DNA of 64,000 nt, from assembly GCA_014653815.1 (NCBI GenBank), contig JACWDZ010000001.1, forward strand, positions 1-64,000, written 5' to 3'. Origin of the DNA: Pelagibacterales bacterium SAG-MED29 (GTDB lineage: Bacteria; Pseudomonadota; Alphaproteobacteria; Pelagibacterales; Pelagibacteraceae). The notes below the pieces were generated by a model, which was not told where the DNA came from, made no database searches, and saw only the letters and a list, made by a program, of their open reading frames with translations. Position numbers and translations under genes: made by a program. This document shows, piece after piece, positions 39,493 through 47,887 of the stretch (its first letter is position 1; every line of letters begins with the position of its first letter).

Positions 39493-40393
39493 TTTATTAA
39501 TAGCTTTTTTAGTATCATTTTTTTTAGTCTCAAATTTAGCTTACGCTAAAAAGTTTCCAGCAGGATACCCTGAATGTTGGCAAGACACTAAAAATCCAAT
39601 TATATTAGATCCTAAAAATTCAAATCAATTTTGCCCTTTAAATTCTAAAGTAGGCCATAAGTTTTTTTTAGTAGATTTTACGTCTCCTTTACAACAGCCT
39701 CAAATTGACTGGATAGCAGGTAGAATATTTGGAAATGCTTTAACTAAAGAAACGCCTCCGTATTACAAGATTTCTTATATGAAAATTGATAATACGGCTC
39801 CACAATCACAAGTAATTAGTTATTCTAAATGCAGGTTTAAAACAGGGAATAAATCTAAATTTAAAGGTGAAAAAACTAATACTGGTTGTGAAGGAGAAAA
39901 ACAAATAGCAAAAGTTTATAAAGCTTGGTCAGAATTAACTTCTAAGTTTGAAGGAGAGTTTTTACATCTTAATCACCAAGAAGGTAAAAGAAGTTTAATA
40001 TTTGAATATTTGTTTCATGTTTTAAGAGAGTCAAAAACTGATTTTACCTCAGATTATCCCAAGAGAGAATTAGTAATTGTTTCTGATTTAATGCAACATT
40101 CTAAGAGATTCTCGTTTTATAATCATTGTAAAACTAATCTAACAATTATTAAACCTGATAAGTGTAAATCTTTTGCAAGTCTGATTAAAAATAAGAAAAT
40201 TAAAAATTATATAGATGATAGAAAACCAAAAAGAGAAACACTTAGCAACCTCAAAGTAACAATTTTATATATAAATCATGATTATGAAACTAGAGATGGT
40301 TTATCTAGTTCTCTCGTTACGTTGTGGGAAGATTTATTTAAATATATTGGTATTAAAAACTACGAAATTGTTAAACAACTTGATATACAATAA
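39473..40393 (+). CDS. Exported protein, possible vWA-like domain
   Basis: A 306-residue exported protein; the signal peptide ends near NLAYA (residue 25). FFLVDFTSPL (D68) resembles the first strand and metal site of a von Willebrand A domain, and RELVIVSDLMQHS (198-210) resembles the later strand with its aspartate. The spacing between them, with a Cys-rich insertion (C120, C139) and a helix EYLFHVLRES, fits a family of secreted vWA-like proteins, but this is from pattern only. Start at 39473 gives a good signal peptide; ATG 39392 adds 27 residues in the overlap. It overlaps the prsW gene by one base. Confidence 0.6.
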   Translation: MIFRQFNLLIAFLVSFFLVSNLAYAKKFPAGYPECWQDTKNPIILDPKNSNQFCPLNSKVGHKFFLVDFTSPLQQPQIDWIAGRIFGNALTKETPPYYKISYMKIDNTAPQSQVISYSKCRFKTGNKSKFKGEKTNTGCEGEKQIAKVYKAWSELTSKFEGEFLHLNHQEGKRSLIFEYLFHVLRESKTDFTSDYPKRELVIVSDLMQHSKRFSFYNHCKTNLTIIKPDKCKSFASLIKNKKIKNYIDDRKPKRETLSNLKVTILYINHDYETRDGLSSSLVTLWEDLFKYIGIKNYEIVKQLDIQ

Positions 40394-41238
40394 TGCTTAC
40401 AGATCCTTCATTAATTTATCTATCAACTATAATTCCTCCAATTTTATTAGGTCTTGCAATATGGAAGTCAGATAAGTTTCCTGAACCAGGAAAGTTTCTT
40501 GTAGCATCTTTTTTATTGGGTGTTTCCATTAGTTTCCCTTTGCATTTATTCATCATGATAGCAGAAGATCATATTGCTCCTTTATTAGGACTTGATCTTA
40601 ATGCAATAACTGCTTGGAACGAAGGTGCTTGGAAAGATGATAATGCAGTTTATCCAGCAGCTGAAAGAACTTTTATGAGTTTTTTTAGAGCAGCATTTTT
40701 AGAAGAGGGAATAAAGTTCGCTATACTTTTATTTTTCTGTGTAAGATTATCCGCTTTGAACGAACCAATGGATGCAATAGTTTATGGTGCCGCTATTGGA
40801 CTAGGTTATGCTGCTATGGAAAATCTTGGATATTTAAATTCTGGTGATTTAGAAACTGCATGGACATTTTCTATTGTTAAAGTTAGATATTTACCTTTAG
40901 TTATGCATCTGGGTTTTGGTGTATTAATGGGATGGTTGCTAAGCTTAAATCTTTTTGAGGAAAGAAGTCAATTTAAAAGAAGAATAATGCTTATATTGGC
41001 TTTAGCAGTGCCTGTAACCCTGCACGGCTCATATAATTATTTACGTGCATATGAAGTATTTCCTGTTTTAACTTTAATTTTAACTATAGGAATAATTTAT
41101 TTTTACAGAAGAGAACAATTGAGAAAAATTACTGAGGACATAGATAAGGCAAAAATTGAAAACATAGATGTCTTTTATTCTTATTTAGTTTCAGTTATAT
41201 TAGTTACGTTAGTAATTTTGTCAGCAATAATTACTTAA
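40393..41238 (+). CDS. prsW: PrsW-family intramembrane protease
   Basis: A 281-residue polytopic protein with about eight hydrophobic helices. It carries the PrsW hallmarks: E104-E105 and K108 in FLEEGIKFA, E143-N144 in YAAMENLGY, H172 in VMHLGFGVLMG and H211 in LHGSYN. PrsW proteases belong to the ABC2/CPBP-related membrane metalloprotease group and cleave membrane-anchored regulators, classically the anti-sigma factor RsiW. No sigma or anti-sigma factor is seen here, so the substrate may be a membrane protein of this operon. It overlaps the vWA-like gene by one base. Confidence 0.9.
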   Translation: MLTDPSLIYLSTIIPPILLGLAIWKSDKFPEPGKFLVASFLLGVSISFPLHLFIMIAEDHIAPLLGLDLNAITAWNEGAWKDDNAVYPAAERTFMSFFRAAFLEEGIKFAILLFFCVRLSALNEPMDAIVYGAAIGLGYAAMENLGYLNSGDLETAWTFSIVKVRYLPLVMHLGFGVLMGWLLSLNLFEERSQFKRRIMLILALAVPVTLHGSYNYLRAYEVFPVLTLILTIGIIYFYRREQLRKITEDIDKAKIENIDVFYSYLVSVILVTLVILSAIIT

Positions 41239-41253
41239 AAGAAAGGAGAAAGT

Positions 41254-41463
41254 ATGGAATGGTTAATTATAATCATAGTAGCAGGGGCTTTTTACTATGG
41301 GATTTATAGATTAGCGTTATCAAAAAATAGAAATCCATGGAATTGGATTTTACCTGCTCTTTTGATTTCACCATTAATTATAATTATTATATTAGCTTGC
41401 TGTAGTTCTTTGCCTAAAAAAAAATCTACTACAAGAAGAAAAAAAAATAAAAGAAGAGGGTAA
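41254..41463 (+). CDS. Small two-helix membrane protein with basic tail
   Basis: A 69-residue protein with two hydrophobic helices (about 3-20 and 30-50), a CC pair at the end of the second, and a very basic tail (KKKSTTRRKKNKRRG). A good AAAGGAG site precedes the ATG. No family recognised. It lies between prsW and the Sel1 gene, and its stop is one base from the next start. Confidence 0.65.
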   Translation: MEWLIIIIVAGAFYYGIYRLALSKNRNPWNWILPALLISPLIIIIILACCSSLPKKKSTTRRKKNKRRG

Positions 41464-41464
41464 A

Positions 41465-42046
41465 TTGAAAAGAATTATTACTGCATTTTTAATTCTTTTT
41501 GCAATCAATACTTCGAGTGTATACTCCGAAGATTATCATTCTTTTCTTAAAAAAAAAGCTGATCAAGGTGATGCCAGATCACAAAATGATCTGGGACATA
41601 TGTATCTAGATGGTTTTCCTGGTTACAATATTCCAAAAGATCATGAGAAAGCAGTTGAATATCTCATTAAAGCAGCAGAACAAAATCAAGTAAACGCAAT
41701 GACTAGCGTTGGATGGTTTTTATTTACAGGAGAGTATGGCGCACCTAAAGATTATGAAGAGGCAATAGCCTGGAATAAAAAAGCATCTGATTTAGGTTGT
41801 TCTATAGCAAGTTATAATATGGGTCTCTTTTATTACGGAGGATTGGCCGATTTAGATCAAGATTTAAATGAAGCAAAAAGATTTTGGCTTTTAAGTGCGT
41901 CTCAAAATATTGATAATAATAATACATGCAACGCAGATGCAGATGAGCTATTAATAGAAATCAATCAATATAATAAAAATCCCTCAAAAGAAATGCAGAA
42001 ACTTAGAGATTTTTATATAACTCTTTTGAAATCAAAGCCAATTTAA
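41465..42046 (+). CDS. Exported Sel1-repeat protein
   Basis: A 193-residue periplasmic protein with a signal peptide (about 1-20) and three Sel1-like TPR repeats, for example QNDLGHMYLDGFPG, AMTSVGWFLFTGEYG and SYNMGLFYYGGLA, each followed by an A-rich helix. Sel1 repeats mediate protein-protein contacts. The start is TTG at 41465, one base after the preceding stop. It ends the operon before two GDS-family copies. Its partner is not known. Confidence 0.82.
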   Translation: MKRIITAFLILFAINTSSVYSEDYHSFLKKKADQGDARSQNDLGHMYLDGFPGYNIPKDHEKAVEYLIKAAEQNQVNAMTSVGWFLFTGEYGAPKDYEEAIAWNKKASDLGCSIASYNMGLFYYGGLADLDQDLNEAKRFWLLSASQNIDNNNTCNADADELLIEINQYNKNPSKEMQKLRDFYITLLKSKPI

Positions 42047-42047
42047 A

Positions 42048-42620
42048 GTGAAGAAAATTTTTATAATCATAATTTTTTTTAGTTTGTGCTTCATAAGCCC
42101 ATCCCAAGCGGATGATATTAGAGACTTCGAGATAGAAGGGATAAGCATTGGGGATAGTTTGTTGGAATTTGTGACTTTAGCAGAAATAGATAAATTTCCC
42201 GGAAAAGAGGAGAGAGAATATAAACGAACATTAATTCAAAAAAATTTAGAAATTTATGACAGTTTACTCGTAACTTATAAAAAAAATGATAATAAATATA
42301 TAATTGAAGGTTTAACAGCTAACATTAGAATTAATTCAGGAATTAACAATTGTTATAAAAAGATGAGCTCTATTGAAAAAGAAATTTCATCTTTATTTTC
42401 AAATCTTATCCGAAAAAATTGGGGAATATTAGAGCTTGATATACCTTATCAAACATACAATCCAATTACATATGATTTTGAAAATAAAGATAGAATTCAA
42501 ATAGCATGTTGGGATTTAAGAATTAGTAAAGATAAAGATAATGATAGCGACTTGTTTAAATTTTCGTTAATGAGTTCAGACTATATGAATGCAATAAAAC
42601 TAGAAGCAGTTGAGAAATGA
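42048..42620 (+). CDS. Secreted ADDI/GDS-family protein, copy 4
   Basis: A 190-residue paralog starting with GTG at 42048, one base after the Sel1 stop. The signal peptide ends in SQA and is followed by DDIRDFEIEGISIGDSLLEF. The family cysteine and K/E helix (NNCYKKMSSIEKEISSLF) and a C-terminal cysteine (IQIACWDLRI) are present. DNA around its motif closely matches copy 2 at 30235. It overlaps copy 5 by ATGA. Function unknown. Confidence 0.75.
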   Translation: MKKIFIIIIFFSLCFISPSQADDIRDFEIEGISIGDSLLEFVTLAEIDKFPGKEEREYKRTLIQKNLEIYDSLLVTYKKNDNKYIIEGLTANIRINSGINNCYKKMSSIEKEISSLFSNLIRKNWGILELDIPYQTYNPITYDFENKDRIQIACWDLRISKDKDNDSDLFKFSLMSSDYMNAIKLEAVEK

Positions 42621-43192
42621 AGGTATTTCTATCAGTATTAATTTTAATATTTAGTCTTCAATCTTGGACTAAGGCAGATGATATTAGAAACTTTCAGGTA
42701 GAGGGATTGAGTATTGGGGACAGTGCATTAACAATACTCAGCCAAGATGAAATAAAAGAATATAAAAGATTTATTTATAATCAAAAAGATTATTATTCTG
42801 TAGCTTTTAGCCTGCCAAGTTTCAAAGTTTATGAATATGTCCAGCTTAATATTAAATCAGGAGACCAAAAATTTATAATTGATAGTATAGAAGGGGGTTT
42901 TATTACAAATTATAAAGAATGTAAGAAAAAAAAAAATATAATCGCAAATGAATTAAAATCTACTTTTCCTAATTTAAAATTTGCACCTGGAAAAGAATTA
43001 GTACAAAAAAATGTACGTAAAGAAACATCTTCTTACTTATTTTTTAACACCTCTTTTTTGGATGGTGGAGTAATAAGAGTGATGTGTACAGAATGGTCAA
43101 AACAAACAAAAGATACTAAAGGTTGGCAAGATTCTTTAAGAGTAGTTATTAATTCTAAAGAGTTTAATCATTTTTTAGACAAAGAGTATTAA
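42617..43192 (+). CDS. Secreted ADDI/GDS-family protein, copy 5
   Basis: A 191-residue paralog. The signal peptide MKVFLSVLILIFSLQSWTKA is nearly identical to that of copy 2, including at DNA level, and is followed by DDIRNFQVEGLSIGDSALT. The family cysteine plus helix (KECKKKKNIIANELKSTF) and the C-terminal cysteine (IRVMCTEWSK) are present. Its stop codon abuts the stop codon of etfA on the other strand with no gap, marking the right border of the accessory block. Confidence 0.75.
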   Translation: MKVFLSVLILIFSLQSWTKADDIRNFQVEGLSIGDSALTILSQDEIKEYKRFIYNQKDYYSVAFSLPSFKVYEYVQLNIKSGDQKFIIDSIEGGFITNYKECKKKKNIIANELKSTFPNLKFAPGKELVQKNVRKETSSYLFFNTSFLDGGVIRVMCTEWSKQTKDTKGWQDSLRVVINSKEFNHFLDKEY

Positions 43193-44146
43193 TTATTTTT
43201 GAATTGTATTCAGTTTGTTTAACTCAGCTAAAAATTCTGGAAGAGCTGTAAATAAATCTGCTTCTAAACCATAATCCGCAACGCTAAAGATTGGTGCTTC
43301 ACCATCTTTATTAATCGCGACAATTATTTTACTCTCTTTCATGCCAGCTAAGTGTTGGATTGCACCTGAAATTCCAACAGCAATATATAAATCTGGAACA
43401 ACCACCTTTCCTGTTTGACCGACTTGATGGTCATTACTTATATAACCAGCATCAACTGCTGCTCTAGATGCCCCAACAGCAGCATTTAGTTTATCAGCTA
43501 TATCGTTAATTAATTTAAAGTTGTCTCCACTTTCTAATCCTCTACCACCCGACACAACTATTCTAGCTGTTCCAAGCTCTGGTCTCTCTGATTTAGTTTC
43601 TTCTCTTTTAATAAATTTAGAAGTGTTAGGAATATCCACTGCTTCAACTTTTTCAATTGAAGCTGAACCGCCTGATTTTTCTGCAGTATCGAAAGAAGTT
43701 GGTCTTATTGTTACACATTTTTTTTTGTCATTACTCTTTACCGTAGCAAAAGCATTACCTGCATAAATAGGTCTTACGAAAGTATCAGGACCATTTACTT
43801 TTATTATATCGCTTACTTGGGATATATCCAAAGCAGCTGCTACTCTAGGCATAAAGTTTTTTCCAAAAGTATTAGCTGATGCAACAATATGATCATATTT
43901 TTCTGAAACCTTAACTACTAAAGGAGCCAGCTTTTCTGGTAAATAATTTTGATAATTTGGAGAGTCACAAACTAAAACTTTTTTTACCAAAGGAACACCT
44001 GCTACTTCTTTTGAAACGTTATCACAATTTGATCCTGCTATTAATACATGCACATCCCCGTCTATCTTAGATGCAGCAGTAATTGCATTAAGTGTAAAAG
44101 GTTTAAGTTTTGAATTATCGTGTTCTGCTACTAACAATACTGACAT
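43193..44146 (-). CDS. etfA: Electron transfer flavoprotein alpha subunit
   Basis: The FAD-carrying alpha subunit of ETF, which collects electrons from dehydrogenases such as dimethylglycine dehydrogenase and delivers them to ETF-QO. The 317-residue protein has the C-terminal FAD signature: [33 protein letters not shown] and [14 protein letters not shown]. It overlaps etfB by one base on the minus strand. Confidence 0.97.
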   Translation of the reverse strand: MSVLLVAEHDNSKLKPFTLNAITAASKIDGDVHVLIAGSNCDNVSKEVAGVPLVKKVLVCDSPNYQNYLPEKLAPLVVKVSEKYDHIVASANTFGKNFMPRVAAALDISQVSDIIKVNGPDTFVRPIYAGNAFATVKSNDKKKCVTIRPTSFDTAEKSGGSASIEKVEAVDIPNTSKFIKREETKSERPELGTARIVVSGGRGLESGDNFKLINDIADKLNAAVGASRAAVDAGYISNDHQVGQTGKVVVPDLYIAVGISGAIQHLAGMKESKIIVAINKDGEAPIFSVADYGLEADLFTALPEFLAELNKLNTIQK

Positions 44147-44895
44147 TATATTACTTTAGCCTCATTTTTTAATTTACTTACTAACTCCGCTACATTTGCA
44201 ACTTTAATACCCGCTTTTCTTTTTGGAGGCTCTTCAACTTTTATTTGCTGAATTCTGTTAGTAAGATCAACACCCATATCTTTAGCATTTAATTGCTCCA
44301 TTGGTTTTTTCTTTGCTTTCATAATGTTTGGAAGTGATGCAAATCTTGGTTCGTTTAATCTTAAATCACAAGAAACTACCGCTGGTAAATTAACCTCTAT
44401 TGTTTCAAGTCCTTCATCGATTTCTCTTACTATTTCTATAGATTTATCTTTTAAATTTACTTTAGAGGTAAAAGTTGCTTGAGGCCAACCAAGCATCGCG
44501 GCGAGCATTTGACCCGTTTGATTACAATCATCATCAATTGCTTGTTTACCTAAAAAAACCATGTCAGGTTTTTCTTTTTCTACAATTTTTTTAAGAATTT
44601 TGGCAATACCTAAAGGTTCAATATAGCTATCAGCCTTTACATGAATTCCTTTATCAGCTCCTACTGCAAGAGCTTTTCTAATACTTTCTTGAGCCTTATC
44701 CTCTCCAATTGAAATGGCAACTACCTCTTTAACTTTACCAGACTCTTTAAGCTTAACTGATTCTTCTACCGCATTATCATCAGGCGGATTAGTTGACATT
44801 TTTACATTATCTGTATGGACACCAGAGCCGTCCTCTTTAACTCTAATTTGAACGTTGTAATCAATAACTCTTTTAACTGCTACTAGAATTTTCAT
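44146..44895 (-). CDS. etfB: Electron transfer flavoprotein beta subunit
   Basis: The AMP-binding beta subunit of ETF, 249 residues. It has the family start MKILVAVKRVIDYNVQIRVK, the nucleotide region LGKQAIDDDCNQTGQMLA and the beta signature VREIDEGLETIEVNLPAVVS. The conserved recognition loop residues LPNIMKAKKKP are present; this loop anchors partner dehydrogenases in characterised ETFs. It starts two bases after a small exported protein gene. Confidence 0.97.
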   Translation of the reverse strand: MKILVAVKRVIDYNVQIRVKEDGSGVHTDNVKMSTNPPDDNAVEESVKLKESGKVKEVVAISIGEDKAQESIRKALAVGADKGIHVKADSYIEPLGIAKILKKIVEKEKPDMVFLGKQAIDDDCNQTGQMLAAMLGWPQATFTSKVNLKDKSIEIVREIDEGLETIEVNLPAVVSCDLRLNEPRFASLPNIMKAKKKPMEQLNAKDMGVDLTNRIQQIKVEEPPKRKAGIKVANVAELVSKLKNEAKVI

Positions 44896-44897
44896 TA

Positions 44898-45188
44898 TTA
44901 CCTACATTCTGCAGAATTCATTTGAGCGCCAAGAAGAAGAAAAGATATAGCACCAATAAACCATGCTCGATTGTCTTTAGATGAACCTGTTAAGTTATAT
45001 GCGCCTTTCGGAGTTTTTTCTGCGTTAGAATATTTGATAACGATACCTGCCGAGGTAGTTTCTACTGCAGTACCTCCTGAAATTTTAATTTTAGAGCTTC
45101 CACCAGAATATTTACAGGTAAAACTCGCAGCATGACCTATATTATTTAATAAACACCCTATTACTAAAATTAAGAAGAATTTTTTCAT
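44898..45188 (-). CDS. Small exported protein of unknown function
   Basis: A 96-residue protein with a signal peptide (about 1-20, ending GHA). The mature part starts ASFTCKYSGGSSKIKISGG and ends in a hydrophobic helix (WFIGAISFLLLGAQMNSAECR), with two cysteines. No family recognised. It sits between the dimethylglycine dehydrogenase gene (0 bases away) and etfB (two bases away), so it is cotranscribed with them, but a link in function is only a guess. Confidence 0.6.
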   Translation of the reverse strand: MKKFFLILVIGCLLNNIGHAASFTCKYSGGSSKIKISGGTAVETTSAGIVIKYSNAEKTPKGAYNLTGSSKDNRAWFIGAISFLLLGAQMNSAECR

Positions 45189-47621
45189 TTAAGCTCTCAG
45201 TAATTTGTTTTCAGAGTCATATGGAGACTCTTCTACTATGGAAGCTTCATGCATTTTACCAAGAATATCTATTTTTAATTTTTGCCCAACTTTTGCTAAC
45301 TCTGGTTTAACCATACCTAAAGCGATTGATTTTTTTAATCTAAATCCAAAGTCTCCGCTGGTAGCTCTACCAACAACAGAGCCGTTGTCATATATAGGAT
45401 TATTTCCCAAGACATCAGCATCAGTTACTCCATGAATTTCCATTGTGACTAATTTATTTGAAAAGCCTTTCGCTCTCCATTTGTCTAATGCCGCACGTCC
45501 TATAAAATCTCCTTTATTCGGGTGAACAAATCTATCTAGGCCTGACTCATATGGCGAATATTCAATTGATAGTTCAGTTCCTACCAATTTATAAGATTTT
45601 TCTACTCTCAAACTATTCATGGCTCTAATACCATAAGGTTTTAATCCAAATTCTTTTCCAGCTTCCATTAATTGATCAAAAATATGATTTTGATATTCAA
45701 TTGGATGATGTAGTTCCCAACCTAGCTCACCCACGAAATTAACTCTCATCGCACTACAAGGAGCTAGACCAATATTAATATTTTGTGCGCTTAACCATTT
45801 AAATCTTTCGTTAGAAAAATCTGATCTAGAAACTTTTTGCATTAGTTGTCTTGCTTTAGGTCCAGAGACAACTAAAACTCCCATACTATTAGTTAAATTT
45901 TCGTATTGAACACTTCCATCTTTTGGCATCCATTTATGAATCCAATCATGATCAAGTCTTTGGTATGCTCCGGCCGAAACCAAATAAAAACTGTCTTCAG
46001 ATTCTCTCATGATAGTAAATTCAGAGTGAACACCACCTTTTGTATTTAAAGCATGGCAAAGATTAATTCTTCCAATTTTTTTAGGAAGTTTATTAGCAAC
46101 AAGTTTATCTAAAAATTCTTCTGCTCCTGGGCCTTTAATTCTACATTTTCCAAATGCTGTCATATCTAATATTCCAACATTTTCTTTTACATTTTTACAT
46201 TCGTTCTCAACATTTTTAAACCATTTGGATCTTCTAAATGACCAGTCATCTTCCTGTTTCTCTCCTTCTTTTGCAAAGAAGTTAGCTCTTTCCCATCCAA
46301 ATTTAGCACCAAACACTGCTCCTAATTTTTTTAAACGATCATAACATGGAGCTTGTCTTAAGGGTCTACCTGCTTCTCTTTCCTCGTCAGGATAGTGAAC
46401 TGTAAATACATTTGCATATGCTTCTTCATTTTTAGCTTTTAAATAAGATTTAGTTGCGTATGAACCATATCTTCTCGGTTCAACTCCAAGCATATCAATT
46501 GTTGGCTCACCATCAATTATCCACTCAGCTAGTTGCCATCCAGCACCTCCAGCTGCAGTAATTCCAAAACTATGACCTTCATTAATCCAAAAGTTTTTTA
46601 ATCCCCATGCCGGCCCAACTATTGGATTTCCATCTGGAGTGTAAGCAATTGCACCATTATAAACTTTTTTTACCCCAACTTCTCCAAATGCAGGAACTCT
46701 TTTAATTGCACCTTCAATGTGGGGAGCCAATCGATCTAAATCTTCTTGAAATAATTCATACTCACTATCTTTTGAAGGTCCATCAACATAACAACACGGT
46801 GCTCCTTTTTCATAAGGACCAAGCAATAATCCACCAGCTTCTTCTCTCATGTACCAAGAGTTATCACTATCTCTAAGCACTCCCATTTCAGGTTTTCCTT
46901 CTTTCCTTCTTTTTTGAATTTCTGGATGAGGCTCAGTAACTATGTATTGATGTTCAACTGGAATTACAGGAATATCTAAACCAACCATACGCCCAGTTTG
47001 TCTAGCAAAGTTTCCACTGCAAGATACAATGTGTTCACACTCTATATCTCCTTTATCTGTAATGACAACCCAGCCATCTTTAGTTTGTTTAATTCCTTTT
47101 ACTGTTGTGTTTCTATAAATTTCAGCTCCGTGTTTTCTTGCACCTGTTGCTAACGCCTGAGTTAGATCTGCAGGCTGAATATAACCATCTTCGGGATGTT
47201 GAATTGCTCCAACTAAGCCCTCAGTATTAATTAAAGGCCAAATCTCTTTTACTTGATCAGGTTTTAAAAATTTTACATCTACCCCTATAGTTTTAGCTAC
47301 ACCGGCGTATTGATGATACTCATCCATTCTGTCTTGAGATTGAGCTAAACGAATATTTGAAACAACACTAAATCCTACATTTTTACCAGTTTCTTTTTCT
47401 AAGGATTTATAAAGTTGAACTGCATATCTATGAAGTTGTCCAACAGAATAACTCATATTAAATAAAGGTAATAATCCAGCAGCATGCCAAGTAGAGCCAG
47501 AAGTTAACTCTTTTCTTTCAACCAATACAACGTCTGACCAACCTTTTTTTGCTAAGTGATAAAGCACACTAACGCCAACTACTCCACCACCAACTACAAC
47601 CACTTTTGTTTTTGATTTCAT
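45189..47621 (-). CDS. Dimethylglycine/sarcosine dehydrogenase (FAD + GcvT)
   Basis: An 810-residue flavoenzyme with an N-terminal DAO-type FAD domain (VVVGGGVVGVSVLYHLAKKG) and C-terminal aminomethyltransferase (GcvT) folate-binding domains. SGSTWHAAGLLP contains the histidine that carries covalent FAD in dimethylglycine dehydrogenase. LGWELHHPIEY belongs to the GcvT part. Dimethylglycine and sarcosine dehydrogenases cannot be separated with confidence by eye, but a sarcosine oxidase operon elsewhere in the window makes dimethylglycine the more likely substrate. It leads the minus-strand operon with etfB and etfA, its electron acceptor. Confidence 0.88.
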   Translation of the reverse strand: MKSKTKVVVVGGGVVGVSVLYHLAKKGWSDVVLVERKELTSGSTWHAAGLLPLFNMSYSVGQLHRYAVQLYKSLEKETGKNVGFSVVSNIRLAQSQDRMDEYHQYAGVAKTIGVDVKFLKPDQVKEIWPLINTEGLVGAIQHPEDGYIQPADLTQALATGARKHGAEIYRNTTVKGIKQTKDGWVVITDKGDIECEHIVSCSGNFARQTGRMVGLDIPVIPVEHQYIVTEPHPEIQKRRKEGKPEMGVLRDSDNSWYMREEAGGLLLGPYEKGAPCCYVDGPSKDSEYELFQEDLDRLAPHIEGAIKRVPAFGEVGVKKVYNGAIAYTPDGNPIVGPAWGLKNFWINEGHSFGITAAGGAGWQLAEWIIDGEPTIDMLGVEPRRYGSYATKSYLKAKNEEAYANVFTVHYPDEEREAGRPLRQAPCYDRLKKLGAVFGAKFGWERANFFAKEGEKQEDDWSFRRSKWFKNVENECKNVKENVGILDMTAFGKCRIKGPGAEEFLDKLVANKLPKKIGRINLCHALNTKGGVHSEFTIMRESEDSFYLVSAGAYQRLDHDWIHKWMPKDGSVQYENLTNSMGVLVVSGPKARQLMQKVSRSDFSNERFKWLSAQNINIGLAPCSAMRVNFVGELGWELHHPIEYQNHIFDQLMEAGKEFGLKPYGIRAMNSLRVEKSYKLVGTELSIEYSPYESGLDRFVHPNKGDFIGRAALDKWRAKGFSNKLVTMEIHGVTDADVLGNNPIYDNGSVVGRATSGDFGFRLKKSIALGMVKPELAKVGQKLKIDILGKMHEASIVEESPYDSENKLLRA

Positions 47622-47726
47622 TAGACATTATTTAGCTTTACAGTTGATACTGAGTCAAACTAATTATTAGTCGAGATTGTAAATCTTGAAAATAAGGCCA
47701 TATAGGATATTTTAAAGGACAAATAA

Positions 47727-47739
47727 GTCTTTGAAAGAC
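47727..47739. promoter_or_regulatory. 13-bp palindrome over the metallothionein -35 region
   Basis: GTCTTT-G-AAAGAC is a perfect inverted repeat. It overlaps the candidate -35 box TTGAAA (47731-47736) and lies 25 bases before the metallothionein start, a position suited to a repressor. The rest of the 143-base gap to the left is AT-rich and shows nothing else recognisable. Confidence 0.45.
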
Positions 47740-47758
47740 CTCATTATTTTATTATAAT
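47731..47758 (+). promoter_or_regulatory. Candidate promoter of the metallothionein-like gene
   Basis: TTGAAA (47731-47736), 16 bases, TATAAT (47753-47758). The predicted start is at or next to the ATG at 47765, and no ribosome-binding site precedes that ATG, so the mRNA may be leaderless. Both boxes are at or near consensus. Confidence 0.55.
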
Positions 47759-47764
47759 TAAATT

Positions 47765-47884
47765 ATGGCGTGTGGTAGCGATAAATGTAAATGCACAAAC
47801 TGTGTTAATGAAGATTGTAAATGCAATGGATCTAAAGAGTGTATTTGCAAGCCTGAAGACTTATCTTGTTGTTGTGGCAAGTAA
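47765..47884 (+). CDS. Metallothionein-like Cys-rich peptide (39 residues)
   Basis: A 39-residue peptide with eleven cysteines, translated as MACGSDKCKCTNC, then VNEDCKCNGSKECICK and a C-terminal SCCCGK. The CKC, CxxC and CIC spacings and the high lysine content are those of bacterial metallothioneins, which bind Zn, Cd or Cu through thiolates in the cytoplasm. A histidine, common in SmtA-type proteins, is absent. It lies three bases before msrB and likely shares its transcript, linking metal and oxidative stress. The gene is too short for default gene finding. Confidence 0.75.
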   Translation: MACGSDKCKCTNCVNEDCKCNGSKECICKPEDLSCCCGK

Positions 47885-47887
47885 AAA

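Noticed and set aside
47676-47702. tRNA-like anticodon arm around GATTGTAAATC
   Set aside because: The stretch resembles a Tyr anticodon stem-loop, but no acceptor, D or T arm can be formed around it.
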